From positions 5,329,613 to 5,393,612 of the forward strand of contig CM018603.1 of NCBI GenBank assembly GCA_009192285.1: a stretch of DNA of 64,000 nucleotides, written 5' to 3'. How positions within the stretch are numbered: the first letter of the stretch is position 1; each line of letters begins with the position of its first letter. This document shows, piece by piece, positions 44,444-54,268 of this stretch. The DNA is from Morchella semilibera. Taxonomy: Eukaryota; Ascomycota; Pezizomycetes; Pezizales; Morchellaceae. The notes beneath the pieces were generated by a model. The model saw only the letters and a list, made by a program, of their open reading frames with translations, did no database searches and was not told the DNA's origin. The position numbers and the translations under genes were made by a program.

Positions 44444-44559
44444 GAGACCTCGCGCAAATGGAGCCAGCCCTATCTTTCGATTGTCTGATTGGCAGGCTAT
44501 GGGATCGGCATCAATCAGGTTACCGGAAAATGGAGTTGGCTCCATTTGGGCAAAGTCTC
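44444..44559. mobile_element. MITE family N, copy 3 (TSD TA)
   Basis: This 116-bp element has inverted ends GAGACCTCGCGCAAATGG and CCATTTGGGCAAAGTCTC, flanked by TA (44442-44443, 44560-44561). The inverted match is about 27 bp including TA, with few mismatches. Confidence 0.8.
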
Positions 44560-45591
44560 TATTTTATACTCGCCGTAAAATAAAGTCAGGTAATGGCTTA
44601 GCCGGTGCGGGCAATAAATATGTCAAAAGTCATTTTACTAATAGTGGTAAATTATTTCCGACCGGCGGTATAAGTACTGTTCAGCCCTTATTCCACTATA
44701 AATACTGACTTTCGGTCTTTATTCTGCATTGTCATTAATACCAACAGTTTCAAAACGCTGGTAAAATAGCTGACACTGGTGGTCGAATCCCCCACCGATG
44801 GACAATGTTCATATATACTAGCATTATATAGCCCGCCAAAAGGCCTGTGTTTTTATCCGTTTCAAGATATAAATGCTGGGATTATTTTCACCAATAAAAT
44901 CGTACGGTTGCCATGCAAAACATCAATAGCCTTTCTCTCCGAAGTAGCTCAACGGCGGAATCACCCCCAATTCCTATTGACACCCCACACCCATAACCTC
45001 GCGCCCATAACCTCGCGCGCCGCACCTTAAGGCTTAGATAATACTGTATTTAATATATCTATTGTGGTTGTCAAAACAACAGAGTTTAACTGTCTTTCAA
45101 AACTTGGTTGTTGTAGGCCATTTGCATGATTGCGACAATACAAGCGAAGCACCTTCCTACCCTCATAAAACCTCTCCCTCAACCTCTCTTTAATCATATT
45201 CTCATACAATATTTCACTGTTTTCAACCATCAACTCTATATTACAATCCAAAGTCAGCTGGCGTCCGAAAGTTCAAACCCCCTGGGGTGTGACTAATAGC
45301 ACTACCGGCTAACACAGCGAATACATGCAAACTTCAGCCGCGCCGCGCTAAGCCTTCACTAAATTTCTATGGTGCCTATCACAGGAGATTCATTGCCGGC
45401 CGCGGTGGTTTGAAGAACGAGGGTAATCTTGAAACAAGTACGATGATAGCGGGTTTCCTAGGCCGGAATGTAAAGTAGAATAGAAATCTAATTAGGCCTT
45501 CTATTGCAGCTAGTTTGGGAATGATTACCTGAGGGTTTAGATGCTGGGGATACAACTCCCCCGAAAATGTTCATGTAAAGATCTACTTTAC
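44560..45591. other. Largely unassigned
   Basis: There is no assignable gene. A 74-codon minus frame at 45027-45251 (ELMVENSEILYENMIKERLR.., charged and helix-like) has a protein-like composition and could be a gene remnant. I do not recognise it. Confidence 0.25.
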
Positions 45592-45711
45592 TGTGCCGCT
45601 GTTCTCTAGGGTCTACTCCTGTTCCCTCTACTCTATCGTTGTTTCCTCTACTCTGCCATTGTTCCCTCTACTCTACCGCTGTTCCCTATACTGTCGCTGT
45701 TCCGCTGTTCC
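45592..45711 (+). repeat. Minisatellite, TGTTCCCTCTACTCTACCGC units
   Basis: About five imperfect units of roughly 22-25 bp built on TGTTCCCTCTACTCT lie just outside the left end of the NA1 element copy 2. Confidence 0.7.
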
Positions 45712-46335
45712 ATCCCCCTGTGGTACACGAGTCGAAAAGATAACTTATTGTCTATAGAGGATGAAAATCTCCCATACTAATGTATCCTAAAACCAAGGAT
45801 GCTTTATACTTCCAGTTGCGTAATTTGTGCACTTTCACGAGTTTTCGGGATAGGCATATCTCCACTCCCCGATAACATAGCCTGTTAACTTAGATATCAG
45901 AGCCCTTCTATCATCCCTGTATGGTAAAATATCATATGGGGGGTATAAGCTATCATGCAGGCGGCAGGGGGGAAGGATGGCAGGACGGCAGGGCGGTAGG
46001 GCAGCAGGATGGCAGGACGGCAGGACAGCAGGGCGGCGGGGACGGCAGGACGGCAGGGCGGCGGGGACGGCAGGGCAGCAAGTTGAACCATCAACATCAA
46101 CATCATCACCATCATCATCATCATCGCTATCACTATCACCATCAGCTTCTCATCTTCACCATCATGAATGCCAACTATCAAGATCATTAGAACAGTAGTA
46201 GATAAACCCCAACCTGTTTTGCTTGGATTCATGTGCAAATACTTCTTGTAGTTATTATGTTCCCCAACTCTGGCAAGCCCAATGATGGAAGAGATAATCT
46301 GAAGGTGCTATTGATGTGGGCGGTGATGCATATAG

Positions 46336-46631
46336 TGAACAAATAATTGATTTGTGGTTGAAGCAGTATTAAGACGAGAGTGTGGTTTGAACACGTGATC
46401 TTTAAGTGCAAAGGTTGCGCGAAGTGTGAGAGTATAGCAAAGAGTTACTGATTGTGCCGCTGGAGTTCCAGAGACGGTGGTGGGTTTTAATCGCTCTATA
46501 TATACATAATTTTCTAGTCCACGTGATCCTTGATTACCTAATCATCCTTTTTCCATCTATGACTCATCCCATAATACATAACTATTATTCCCACATATCC
46601 GATGTTGCAATGCCAAGCCTTTATTTCAACA
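46336..46631 (-). mobile_element. Copia 3' LTR
   Basis: This 296-bp LTR abuts TSD TATAG at its left. It has a CTATATATACATAA box (complement TATATATAG) and CACGTG at about 46520-46526 and 46394-46399, possible bHLH sites. Confidence 0.95.
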
Positions 46632-46638
46632 CTTCCCC

Positions 46639-49600
46639 TCACTTGCCACATCGTATCAATTCCGACAATTTATGGTGTGATGGTTTGGGTAGTCCTTTGG
46701 TCATGATATCTGCTACATTGTCTTCGGAAGGGACGTAGAGGAGTTCGAAGGTTCCGATGTCAAGTTGTTCTCTCGTGTAGTGATAGTGTACGTCGATATG
46801 CTTCGATCGATCGTGTATTCTTGGGTTCCGACACAGATCTATAGATCCTGTATTTTCTGCGTGTAGGAAATACTGGTATTTTTGTTGTAATTCTGTAAGG
46901 GCATTTTTCAGCCATACCAGTTGTCGAGCGGCGAGGGACAGAGCCATGTATTCGGCTTCTGTTGTTGAGACTGCGACTGATTTCTGCTTTCTGCTTCTCC
47001 AGCATATTGCTGCTTTTCCTATTCTGAACACGTATCCTGAGAACGATTTTCTGTCATCAAGGTTGGAGGCGTAAGAGCTATCTGTATATCCGTCGAGTGT
47101 TCTAGTATTTCCTTTTGGGTAGAACAAGGTCCAGTCTTTTGTTCCATTAAGGTATCGGAGTACTCGCTTTGCTGCTCGTAGGTGGTCTTCTGTTGGACAT
47201 GAAGAGTACTGAGAGAGGGCTGTAACAGCATGGGTAATATCGGGTCTAGTAGCTATACTGGCGTACATGAGTGATCCTATTATTGACTGATATTGTGTTT
47301 GGTTTTCGATCATATCTTCAGGTTCTCCTTTACGAAGGCTGAGATTTGGTTCGAATGGTGTTCCAACTGGTTTACAATCTGTCATTCCGAATTTTTCGAG
47401 GATTTTGTTGATGTAGGCCTTTTGTGATAGCTCGATTCCATTTGTTGTTGTGTTTAGTCCTATTCCGAGTATATATTTCGAATTAACGAGATCCGTACAT
47501 TCGAAGTCTGCCTTAAGTAGTTTGCGGATTTCGTTTCTGAATGGTGAGTCGGGTCCGAATATCATGATGTCGTCCACATACACCGATATGTATAGTCGTT
47601 GTTTTGTATGTATGAACACACATGGGTCGAATTTGGCTGGGACAAATCCTTTCCGTTGAAGGGAGTCTGCTAGGCAAGCGTACCATTCACGGGGTGATTG
47701 TTTGAGTCCGTATATGCATTTACGCAATTTACACACCTTGTTGTCTTGCCTGTAGCCTTCAGGTAGTTCCATATATATCTCCTCTTTTAGTATTCCGTAT
47801 AGGAAGGCTGATTTAACGTCCATTTGTTGTGGTGTCCATCCGTTGTGTGCAGCTAGTGCTAGTAAAAGTCGCAGGGAATCATATCGAGTTACAGGGGCGA
47901 AGGTCTCATCGTAATCCTGGTATTGTACCTGAGTGAAGCCTTTGGCAACGTATCTGGCTTTGTATCGTTCGATTGTTCCGTCCGAATTGTGCTTGATTTT
48001 GAATACCCATTTTCCTTTTACTACTGCTCGGTTGGTTGGTCTGTTGACAATGTCCCAGGTGTGGGCTTTGTCTAGGGCGTCTTTTTCAATTTGTATTGCC
48101 TTTTCCCATAGGTGACGATCATCGCTTTTTATGGCTTGATTGTAAGTGGAAGGCTCGGATACTAATCTGACATACTGTGATGGTTCGTTGACAATATCTG
48201 AATATAGACGATCCAGTTCTTCTCGAATTGTTCTGAAGCTGTCTTTGGCCAGTTCAATTTGCATTTTCCGGTCATTTTCTTCGAGTTCTGGGTCATCGTT
48301 TAGTACTGCGAGTTCATCACTGTAGTCTTTCATTATTTCTGTTATTTTCCGTTCATATTCCTCTTTTCTGGCCATATGTTCCAATTTTTTATCATATATT
48401 CCTTTACGGATTCGATCTGATCGTCTAGGAGCTGGTGGAGGTTGACGTTCTGGTTGTTTTCCTTTGGGAGTCACTGGAGGTGGAGTCTTATTCCGCTCTG
48501 GTGTCTCTGGGAAGTTTCCAGGGTGTATTTTTCTTGGTGGTGTAGATGGTATTGGTTCGTCTTCAGACCTGTCTTCTGATTCGTAACCATTATCTGTAGG
48601 TGCAGTCTGATATGGTAGCAGACTAGGGATGAAAACCGGTGGTACAGAGGCTTCCCCTGAGTCAGGAGGGGGAAATGTAACGTCCCGGCTTTCAATTATC
48701 CTATGTTTGGTCCTTATCCATATCCGATAGATTTTATTGCTGTCTGAGTATCCTACTATTATTCCTTCTTCAGCTCGGGGTGCTAATTTGCTTCCTGGTG
48801 GCCTAGTTTCTTCTGGGATGTGGACATAGCATTTTTTACCGAATGGCTGGAGGTGTTGGATGCTTGGTTTAGTTCCTTTTAGGGCTTCATAGGGTGTTAT
48901 TCCCTTGAGCGTACTGTGCTGGAGTCTATTTTTTAGGTAGACAGCTGTTGCGTAGGCTTCTCCCCATAGTGTTTTTGGGTGATCCATAATCATGCACCTG
49001 ACCATGGTGGTTATTGTTCGATTAAACTGTTCTGCTATCCCATTCGATTCTGGGTTGTAAGGGGGAGTTAGCTCGTGTACTATTCCATGATGTTGAAAGT
49101 AGTCTGATATGTCTTTGTTGATGTATTCACCGCCATTGTCTGTCCTGAATCTCAGTATTATTGTACTGTATTGTTTTTCCATTCTGGTGACAAAGTCCCT
49201 TATGGCTTTCTTTGCATCATCCTTTCGTCGGAGCATATATATCCAGGAATAGCGGGTGAAGTCATCAATGAAGGTCATATAATATTTTGATTTTCCTAGC
49301 GATTCAGTACTGAATTGTCCAGACAGGTCTGAATGGATTAACTCGAATGGTCGCTTGGTTGTTGTTTTAACGGGTGCAGGTCGTTTATGCGTACTCTTAG
49401 AGAGGGCACATTGACTGCAATGAAAGTTTTTTGGTTTTGGAGGGAGTTCCTTGATGTCTTCATACAGGTTTTCTAGTGTCGCAGCGTGGCCAAGTGCTTG
49501 ATGCCAATCATAGTAGGAAACCAAACGAACTGTATTGCTAACTAACTGTACATTCCATAATTCTTTATCCAATTTTGCCCAAACTACATCCTTATTTTCT

Positions 49601-50838
49601 TTGGTTCTGATGACCTTATTTCCTCCTCCGGACACTGTTCTAAAGCCCTTTTGGTCAAGGGTTGTTTCTGATACCAATCCGATGTTTCCCATGGTAGGGA
49701 CCAACAGCACGTCTCTGAGTATGATGGAAGATCGAGATCCATCGGGTAGGAGGCAGTCGAAACTAGCGCTTCCCAGTCCGGTAACTCAATGTTTAGTTCC
49801 GTCGGCAGTTCGAATGAAGCCGGTGTGAGGTCGGATATCTGTGAGTTGGTCTTGGTTAGGTGTAACATGAGAAGTTGCTCCAGAGTCAAGAATCCAGGGG
49901 GAGACAGGAGTTGAGGGTTCATGGCATACCATGAGTATGGTAGAGGCAGAGTCATTGACTACCACCGAGGCTGATTCTTGATTTCTTCTTCCCTTTTTCT
50001 GTTTTTTATCCTTGTTCTGTTCTTTGAGTCTCCTGCAATTGGTATATTCGTGTCCTTTATATGAAAAATTTCTTTTCTTGCACCATGTGCATTCCTTGTT
50101 GTTTGTCGCCTCTGATGGTGGTGGTGGCCCTCTGGTGTGGAGAGCGTTTCCGTTGAGGGGTTCCTTGTTCTCATGTAGAGAGCTAAGGCGTAGGCGGAGT
50201 TGTTCGTAGGTGAGTCCTTCTTTGGTTTGAAGGTTATCGACTACGTTGTCCAATGATGCAGGTAGCGAGCCAAGGAGGAGTACTGCCATTGTTTGATCGC
50301 AGTCAGTGAGGGTTTTCAAGGTCTTTGCAACCTGATGTTGTGCCGACTGGCAACGTTGGGCTAGTGTTTTGCGGGCGTCGTCGAAGGTGTCCAAGAAGGT
50401 TTTGAGGTCATCGCCCTCATTCATTTGGATCTTCATAAACCGCTTGACTAGGGAGACCGTTGTGAAGGGGCTCACAAGGTCGAATTTCGTCTTGAGGTTC
50501 TGCCATGCCTCTTGCGAGTTGGCGGAGAACTGGACGAGGTTAATGTGTTCTTTGCTAACTGATGCGACTAGGTGTGACATTACGATATCGTCAAGTTCTA
50601 AGAACTCATCGTATTCGGAATCGCCTTCGGCAGGTACCTTAAACTCTGGCCTTACTATCTTCCAATACTTCGCTCCTCGAAGTGCTCTCATCCAGGTCCT
50701 GGCCCAGCCTTGATAGTTGTTTTCTCCCTCAAGTTTGGGAAGACTTTCAAAGCGTATCTGGGTTACAGGAGTACTGGTGACCTTATCCGAAGTTTTACCC
50801 TTGGGATCAGTGACAGCAGGTTCTCCGGATTGCGACAT
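46639..50838 (-). pseudogene. Copia gag-pol, one frame with a single TGA
   Basis: One 1400-codon frame runs from ATG 50838 to stop 46639, broken only by TGA at 49786-49788 (codon 351). Gag is residues 1-230. A stretched zinc knuckle (CTWCKKRNFSYKGHEYTNC; CX2CX9HX4C) is near 249-267. The protease site WILDSGATSH is near 317-326, so the TGA cuts the protease. Integrase follows with WHQALGH..HCSQC, HSDLSGQ, FRTDNGGEY and NPESNGIAEQ (D, D, E). The RT has WVFKIKHNSDGTIERYKARY, QMDVKSAFLYG and YVDDIMIFG. RNase H has GYTDSSYASN and STTEAEYMAL, ending RSKHIDVHYH. This order (IN before RT) defines copia. The TGA may be a W-to-stop change (TGG to TGA) or a readthrough site. No other defect was noticed. 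Confidence 0.93.
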
Positions 50839-50927
50839 TTTGGTTTAGATAGGTGTTGAGTTATAAGGTTGGAATTGAGGTTATTATGGAGGTATGCGGG
50901 GTTGATGCGGGGTTTTAATAGGCAAAG

Positions 50928-50942
50928 CCCGGGCTCATAACC
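50928..50942 (-). promoter_or_regulatory. Copia primer-binding site, half-tRNA type
   Basis: The plus strand CCCGGGCTCATAACC, immediately inside the 5' LTR, equals the anticodon arm of initiator tRNA-Met (CAT anticodon). Its complement is the primer-binding site. Priming by a cut initiator tRNA is known for Drosophila copia and yeast Ty5. Confidence 0.75.
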
Positions 50943-51238
50943 TGAACAAATAATTGATTTGTGGTTGAAGCAGTATTAAGACGAGAGTGTGGTTTGAACA
51001 CGTGATCTTTAAGTGCAAAGGTTGCGCGAAGTGTGAGAGTATAGCAAAGAGTTACTGATTGTGCCGCTGGAGTTCCAAAGACGGTGGTGGGTTTTAATCG
51101 CTCTATATATACATAATTTTCTAGTCCACGTGATCCTTGATTACCTAATCATCCTTTTTCCATCTATGACTCATCCCTTAATACATAACTATTATTCCCA
51201 CATATCCGATGTTGCAATGCCAAGCCTTTATTTCAACA
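50943..51238 (-). mobile_element. Copia 5' LTR
   Basis: This 296-bp LTR is identical in length to the 3' LTR, with two differences seen. It abuts TSD TATAG at 51239-51243. Confidence 0.95.
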
Positions 51239-51304
51239 TATAGTAGTTTTGTGATGATCGGGTGATGAAGCTGAAAATGTTCGTGATGGCTCGGCATAAC
51301 CCCG

Positions 51305-51490
51305 CCTATATATCGTCCTATCAGGATATATATCGTCCTATCAGGATATATATATCGTCCTTTCAGGATATATATATATCGCCCTTTCAGGATATATATA
51401 TCGTCCTTTCAGGATATATATATATCGCCCTTTCAGGATATATATATTGCCCAGTCAGGATATATATATCCTGACAGGACGATATATATC
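51305..51490 (+). repeat. Minisatellite, TATATCGTCCTTTCAGGATA units
   Basis: Eight or more units of 20-26 bp, each an imperfect palindrome around TCCTTTCAGGA with alternating CGTCC/CGCCC and a variable TATATA length. It forms part of NA1; copy 1 has a shorter, more diverged array (37165-37325). Confidence 0.85.
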
Positions 51491-51615
51491 GGTCTATCCA
51501 GTGCGAAAGATAACTTCACTTTTTGAGCCCAAAACATGCAGAATTATCATTTCTTATCCCCGTACCCAGGATAGATTACCGTGCCACCATACAAATCGAT
51601 GTACCCTAGGGATCC

Positions 51616-52044
51616 ATTAAAAGGGTGGGAATAATATATTATTGAATCAACTCGCGGTCGTGAGCTGGCCACTACTAGTCCTCTATGTACGAAATTAAAG
51701 GTCTTCGAATCCTATATTCGCCATATATCTCCCAGTGGACCTTGGCAGGGGAATTTTGCGCAGGTTGCGAGAAGCTTTAAGCTGCCTTGATCCCTTAGAT
51801 GTCACCAAACTTATTATTAGATCGCTAGCTAGAGCTAGAGCTCAGGGCGCCGACCATCACCCCTCCACCCCTGGCATCAGAACCCTAACCCATTCCCTCA
51901 GACCGAATGTCGCATTCGGCTGCGATTACCATTACGGACCCCCTACTGGTAAGTTTATCCCTAACTAGGGTTGACGCGCAGGTGCTGGGAGCCGATGCTG
52001 TCACGCCCAGGAGCGAACCATTGATTAATTACATAACCAAACTA
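51616..52044. other. No gene recognised
   Basis: A 77-codon plus frame at 51735-51968 is unremarkable. Nothing else was seen. Confidence 0.35.
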
Positions 52045-52695
52045 TCATAGATCCAACTTAAGTAGCTCTTCATTAAGCTCCAATACAAGCATATCTATTC
52101 TAGAAATCTGATGCTTACAACTGGTAATCTGTTTTTTGTATTCCTCCCGTATAGTTTCCTGTTCATACTTAGCTATCTCAATCTGGTCGATGAAACTCAT
52201 TTTTCTCTCCAAATGGCATTTCATTTCCTTTAGAAGTTTTTTTCTCTTTCTTTCGGTCCCTCCTTCTTTATTTACTTCCTCTTTCTTGATTTCTTTATCT
52301 TGTAGGAATCAATTGATGTTTTGTTGAGGTGGAGAATGACTATCGCTGCTATTGTCTTCTTCATCGGAGAGGAGATTAATAATTGATCGCTTAAGAGATC
52401 GAGGGTTTAAAGAGCATTTTCGACGATTACGTAAACACTTGTTACAGGAAGAGATGACTCAGTTGGCAAGATCAAGCTTTCGAACACAGAACTTGCGCCT
52501 ACGATCTTGTAAAGCAGAGATATATGTTGTACATATAGGAGTATTAACTTGTATAGAATTATAGAGGCTGGGTAAACGAAAGGCACGATCAAGCCAATCA
52601 GCTTGATGTTTATTGATAAATTTATCCCAAACTGGAACTCCATTACGGACAGGCCAGGAGGAAGTAGAGGAGGTAGACTTTGTTGTTGATGTCAA
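52045..52695 (-). pseudogene. Degenerate coiled-coil protein, unknown
   Basis: One minus-strand frame of 216 codons from ATG 52695 to TGA 52045 is broken by two in-frame TGAs (one at 52459, one near 52305). The N-terminus reads VPVWDKFINKHQADWLDRAF. The middle is Cys- and Arg-rich (RRRKFCVRKL, CNKCLRNRRKCSL; possible zinc-binding). The C-terminal 90 residues are charged and predicted helical (RKKLLKEMKCHLERKMSFID, heptad-like). I do not recognise the family. The layout of a basic Cys cluster followed by a coiled coil suggests a DNA-binding or transposon accessory protein, which is inference only. A satellite array begins directly upstream of its start. Confidence 0.45.
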
Positions 52696-52739
52696 AAAGA
52701 AAGGATACTATGAAGGCATTAACTATACTATATGGCACT

Positions 52740-53590
52740 GGATTTTTACTGTGTTGACTAATGGAGTGGGGTGATTGGGCACCAGGTTTGTACTATTTCC
52801 ATAATTGCGCAATACAGAAACATCACACACTATCGTTGAGGCATACAAATAAAAGTACTGCTTTTTGGCTTTATTCTGACCCATTAATCGCCAGGTTGGC
52901 ACAAAAACTGACTAAGATATAAAGCTATGACTAATGAGTGTGAAATAGCGCCAGGTTTTTGCTATTTCCTGAATAGCGCAATGCAGGGGCATCACACACC
53001 ATTGTTGGAGTATGAAAATGAAAGTACTGCTTTTTGGATTTATTCTGAGTGATGAATCGCCAGGTTAGCCCGAAAACTGATTGAGATATGAAGCCTTGAC
53101 TGATAGGGTTTAAAATAGTGCCGCGTTCTTGAATAGCGCAGTGTGGGGGCACCACACACTATCGTTCAAGTATGAAAATGAAAGTACTAATCCTTTGCTT
53201 TATTCTGACCCATTAATCGCCAGGTTAGCTCATGTATTGACTCAGTTATGGAGCCTTGATTAATAGAATATGAAATAATATCGGGTTTTTGAATAGTACA
53301 GTGTGGGGGGACATGACACACTATTGTTGAAGTATGGAAATGGAAGAACTCTTTTTTGGCTTTATTCTGACTCATTTATCACCAGGTTAGCTCAAGTATT
53401 GACTGAGCTATGAAGCCTTGACTAATAGGGTGTGAAATAGCACCGAGTTTTTGAATAGCGCACTATGGGAGGCATCACACTTTATCGCTGAAGCATGGAA
53501 ATGAAAGTACTAATCTTTGGCTTTATTCTGAGTCATTAATCTCCAGGTTAGCTAAAAACTGACTGAGATATAAAGCTACTATATCAATCA
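52740..53590 (+). repeat. Satellite array, about five 160-170-bp units
   Basis: The same ordered words recur: GAATAGCGCA, CATCACACACTATCGTTG, TGAAAATGAAAGTACT, CTTTATTCTGA, CATTAATCGCCAGGTTAGC and AACTGACTGAGATATGAAGC. The GCGCA landmark (or its variant) occurs at about 52807, 52976, 53136, 53295 and 53457, spacings of 169, 160, 159 and 162 bp. Units differ by many transitions. No ORF is present. Confidence 0.9.
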
Positions 53591-53620
53591 TGTCAATTTT
53601 CTAGAACACAATAACATTGC

Positions 53621-54252
53621 TCTCCCGGCGTTTTGGTATTGGTTCCGAGGGTTCGGTAGTCGAAGCGCTGTTATGATTGTTAAGGTATTGTTAAGCGAGG
53701 AAGGGGTGAGTTAAGGAAAGGGGTGTTGTCATTGGATTCTGAGAGGTTCGATGGCGTGATGGATTTGTAATGTAAATAGCAGAAAATGGTAGGGAGGAAT
53801 AGGAGATGTGGTAGCGATAGGGTTCTATGGGTTTCTATGAGGTGATGTATGAGTCATAGCGGACTGATGAAGGAGGGGTGTTAAATAGAGGGGATAGATG
53901 TTTTCCTTAGTTCTTTCTTTCTTTTCTTTCTGTCTCGTCTTCCTGTTATCTCGGTATATAGGAATCCACTCCTATTTCTAAGCCATAGCCTCTCGTACCT
54001 AAAATTCTGTCCTCTGAAGAGGACAACCATAGTATCTCTCATCGTTCTCGTTAACGTCCATCCGGTCCTCACTTCCTTTGCTCTGTGCTCTTGTGCCCTT
54101 ACCCTTGCCTCTGCCTTCGTCGGTGCCTGTGCTTGTGCCTGCCCGGTGTTGCCTCTGTCTTCGTCAGTTTTCTCGTTACGTAGACTGTACTCCTCGAGTC
54201 CTTCTGCGTCATAATTGTTATCTTCTTCTTTGCGTCGGGTTACTCCGTCACA
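53621..54252 (-). mobile_element. Solo LTR, family A (TSD ATTGC/ATTCC)
   Basis: This 632-bp LTR starts TCTCCCGGCGTTTTGG (mutated TGTCCC) and ends TACTCCGTCACA. Flanks ATTGC (53616-53620) and ATTCC (54253-54257) differ at one base. Confidence 0.8.
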
Positions 54253-54268
54253 ATTCCTCAATATCCAT

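Larger units (their letters stand above)
46336..51238 (-). mobile_element. Ty1/copia retrotransposon, nearly intact
   Basis: This 4.9-kb minus-oriented element has two 296-bp LTRs (46336-46631 and 50943-51238), each TGTTGAAATAAAGG to TTATTTGTTCA in element orientation. I count two differences between them (one G/A, one A/T), so the insertion is recent. Perfect TSD TATAG flanks it. A polypurine tract (AAGTGAGGGGAAG) precedes the 3' LTR and the primer-binding site abuts the 5' LTR at 50942. The empty target is seen at about 37442 in the other NA1 copy. Confidence 0.96.
45716..51611 (-). mobile_element. Non-autonomous DNA element NA1, copy 2 (TSD ATCC), split by copia
   Basis: This is the inverted copy of 37054-37987. 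The left end reads CCCTGTGGTACACGAG and the right end CGATGTACCCTAGGG, with ATCC on both sides (45712-45715, 51612-51615). A copia element with TSD TATAG (46331-46335, 51239-51243) is inserted; without it the element is about 990 bp. It includes a GGCAGGACGGCAGG minisatellite (45958-46080), a CATCAT tract (46087-46145) and a GATATATATC minisatellite (51305-51490). Confidence 0.78.

Noticed and set aside
51305-53590. CRISPR-like arrays (regular repeats at 51305-51490 and 52740-53590)
   Set aside because: Repeats are tandem without unique spacers, there is no cas gene, and the genome is eukaryotic.
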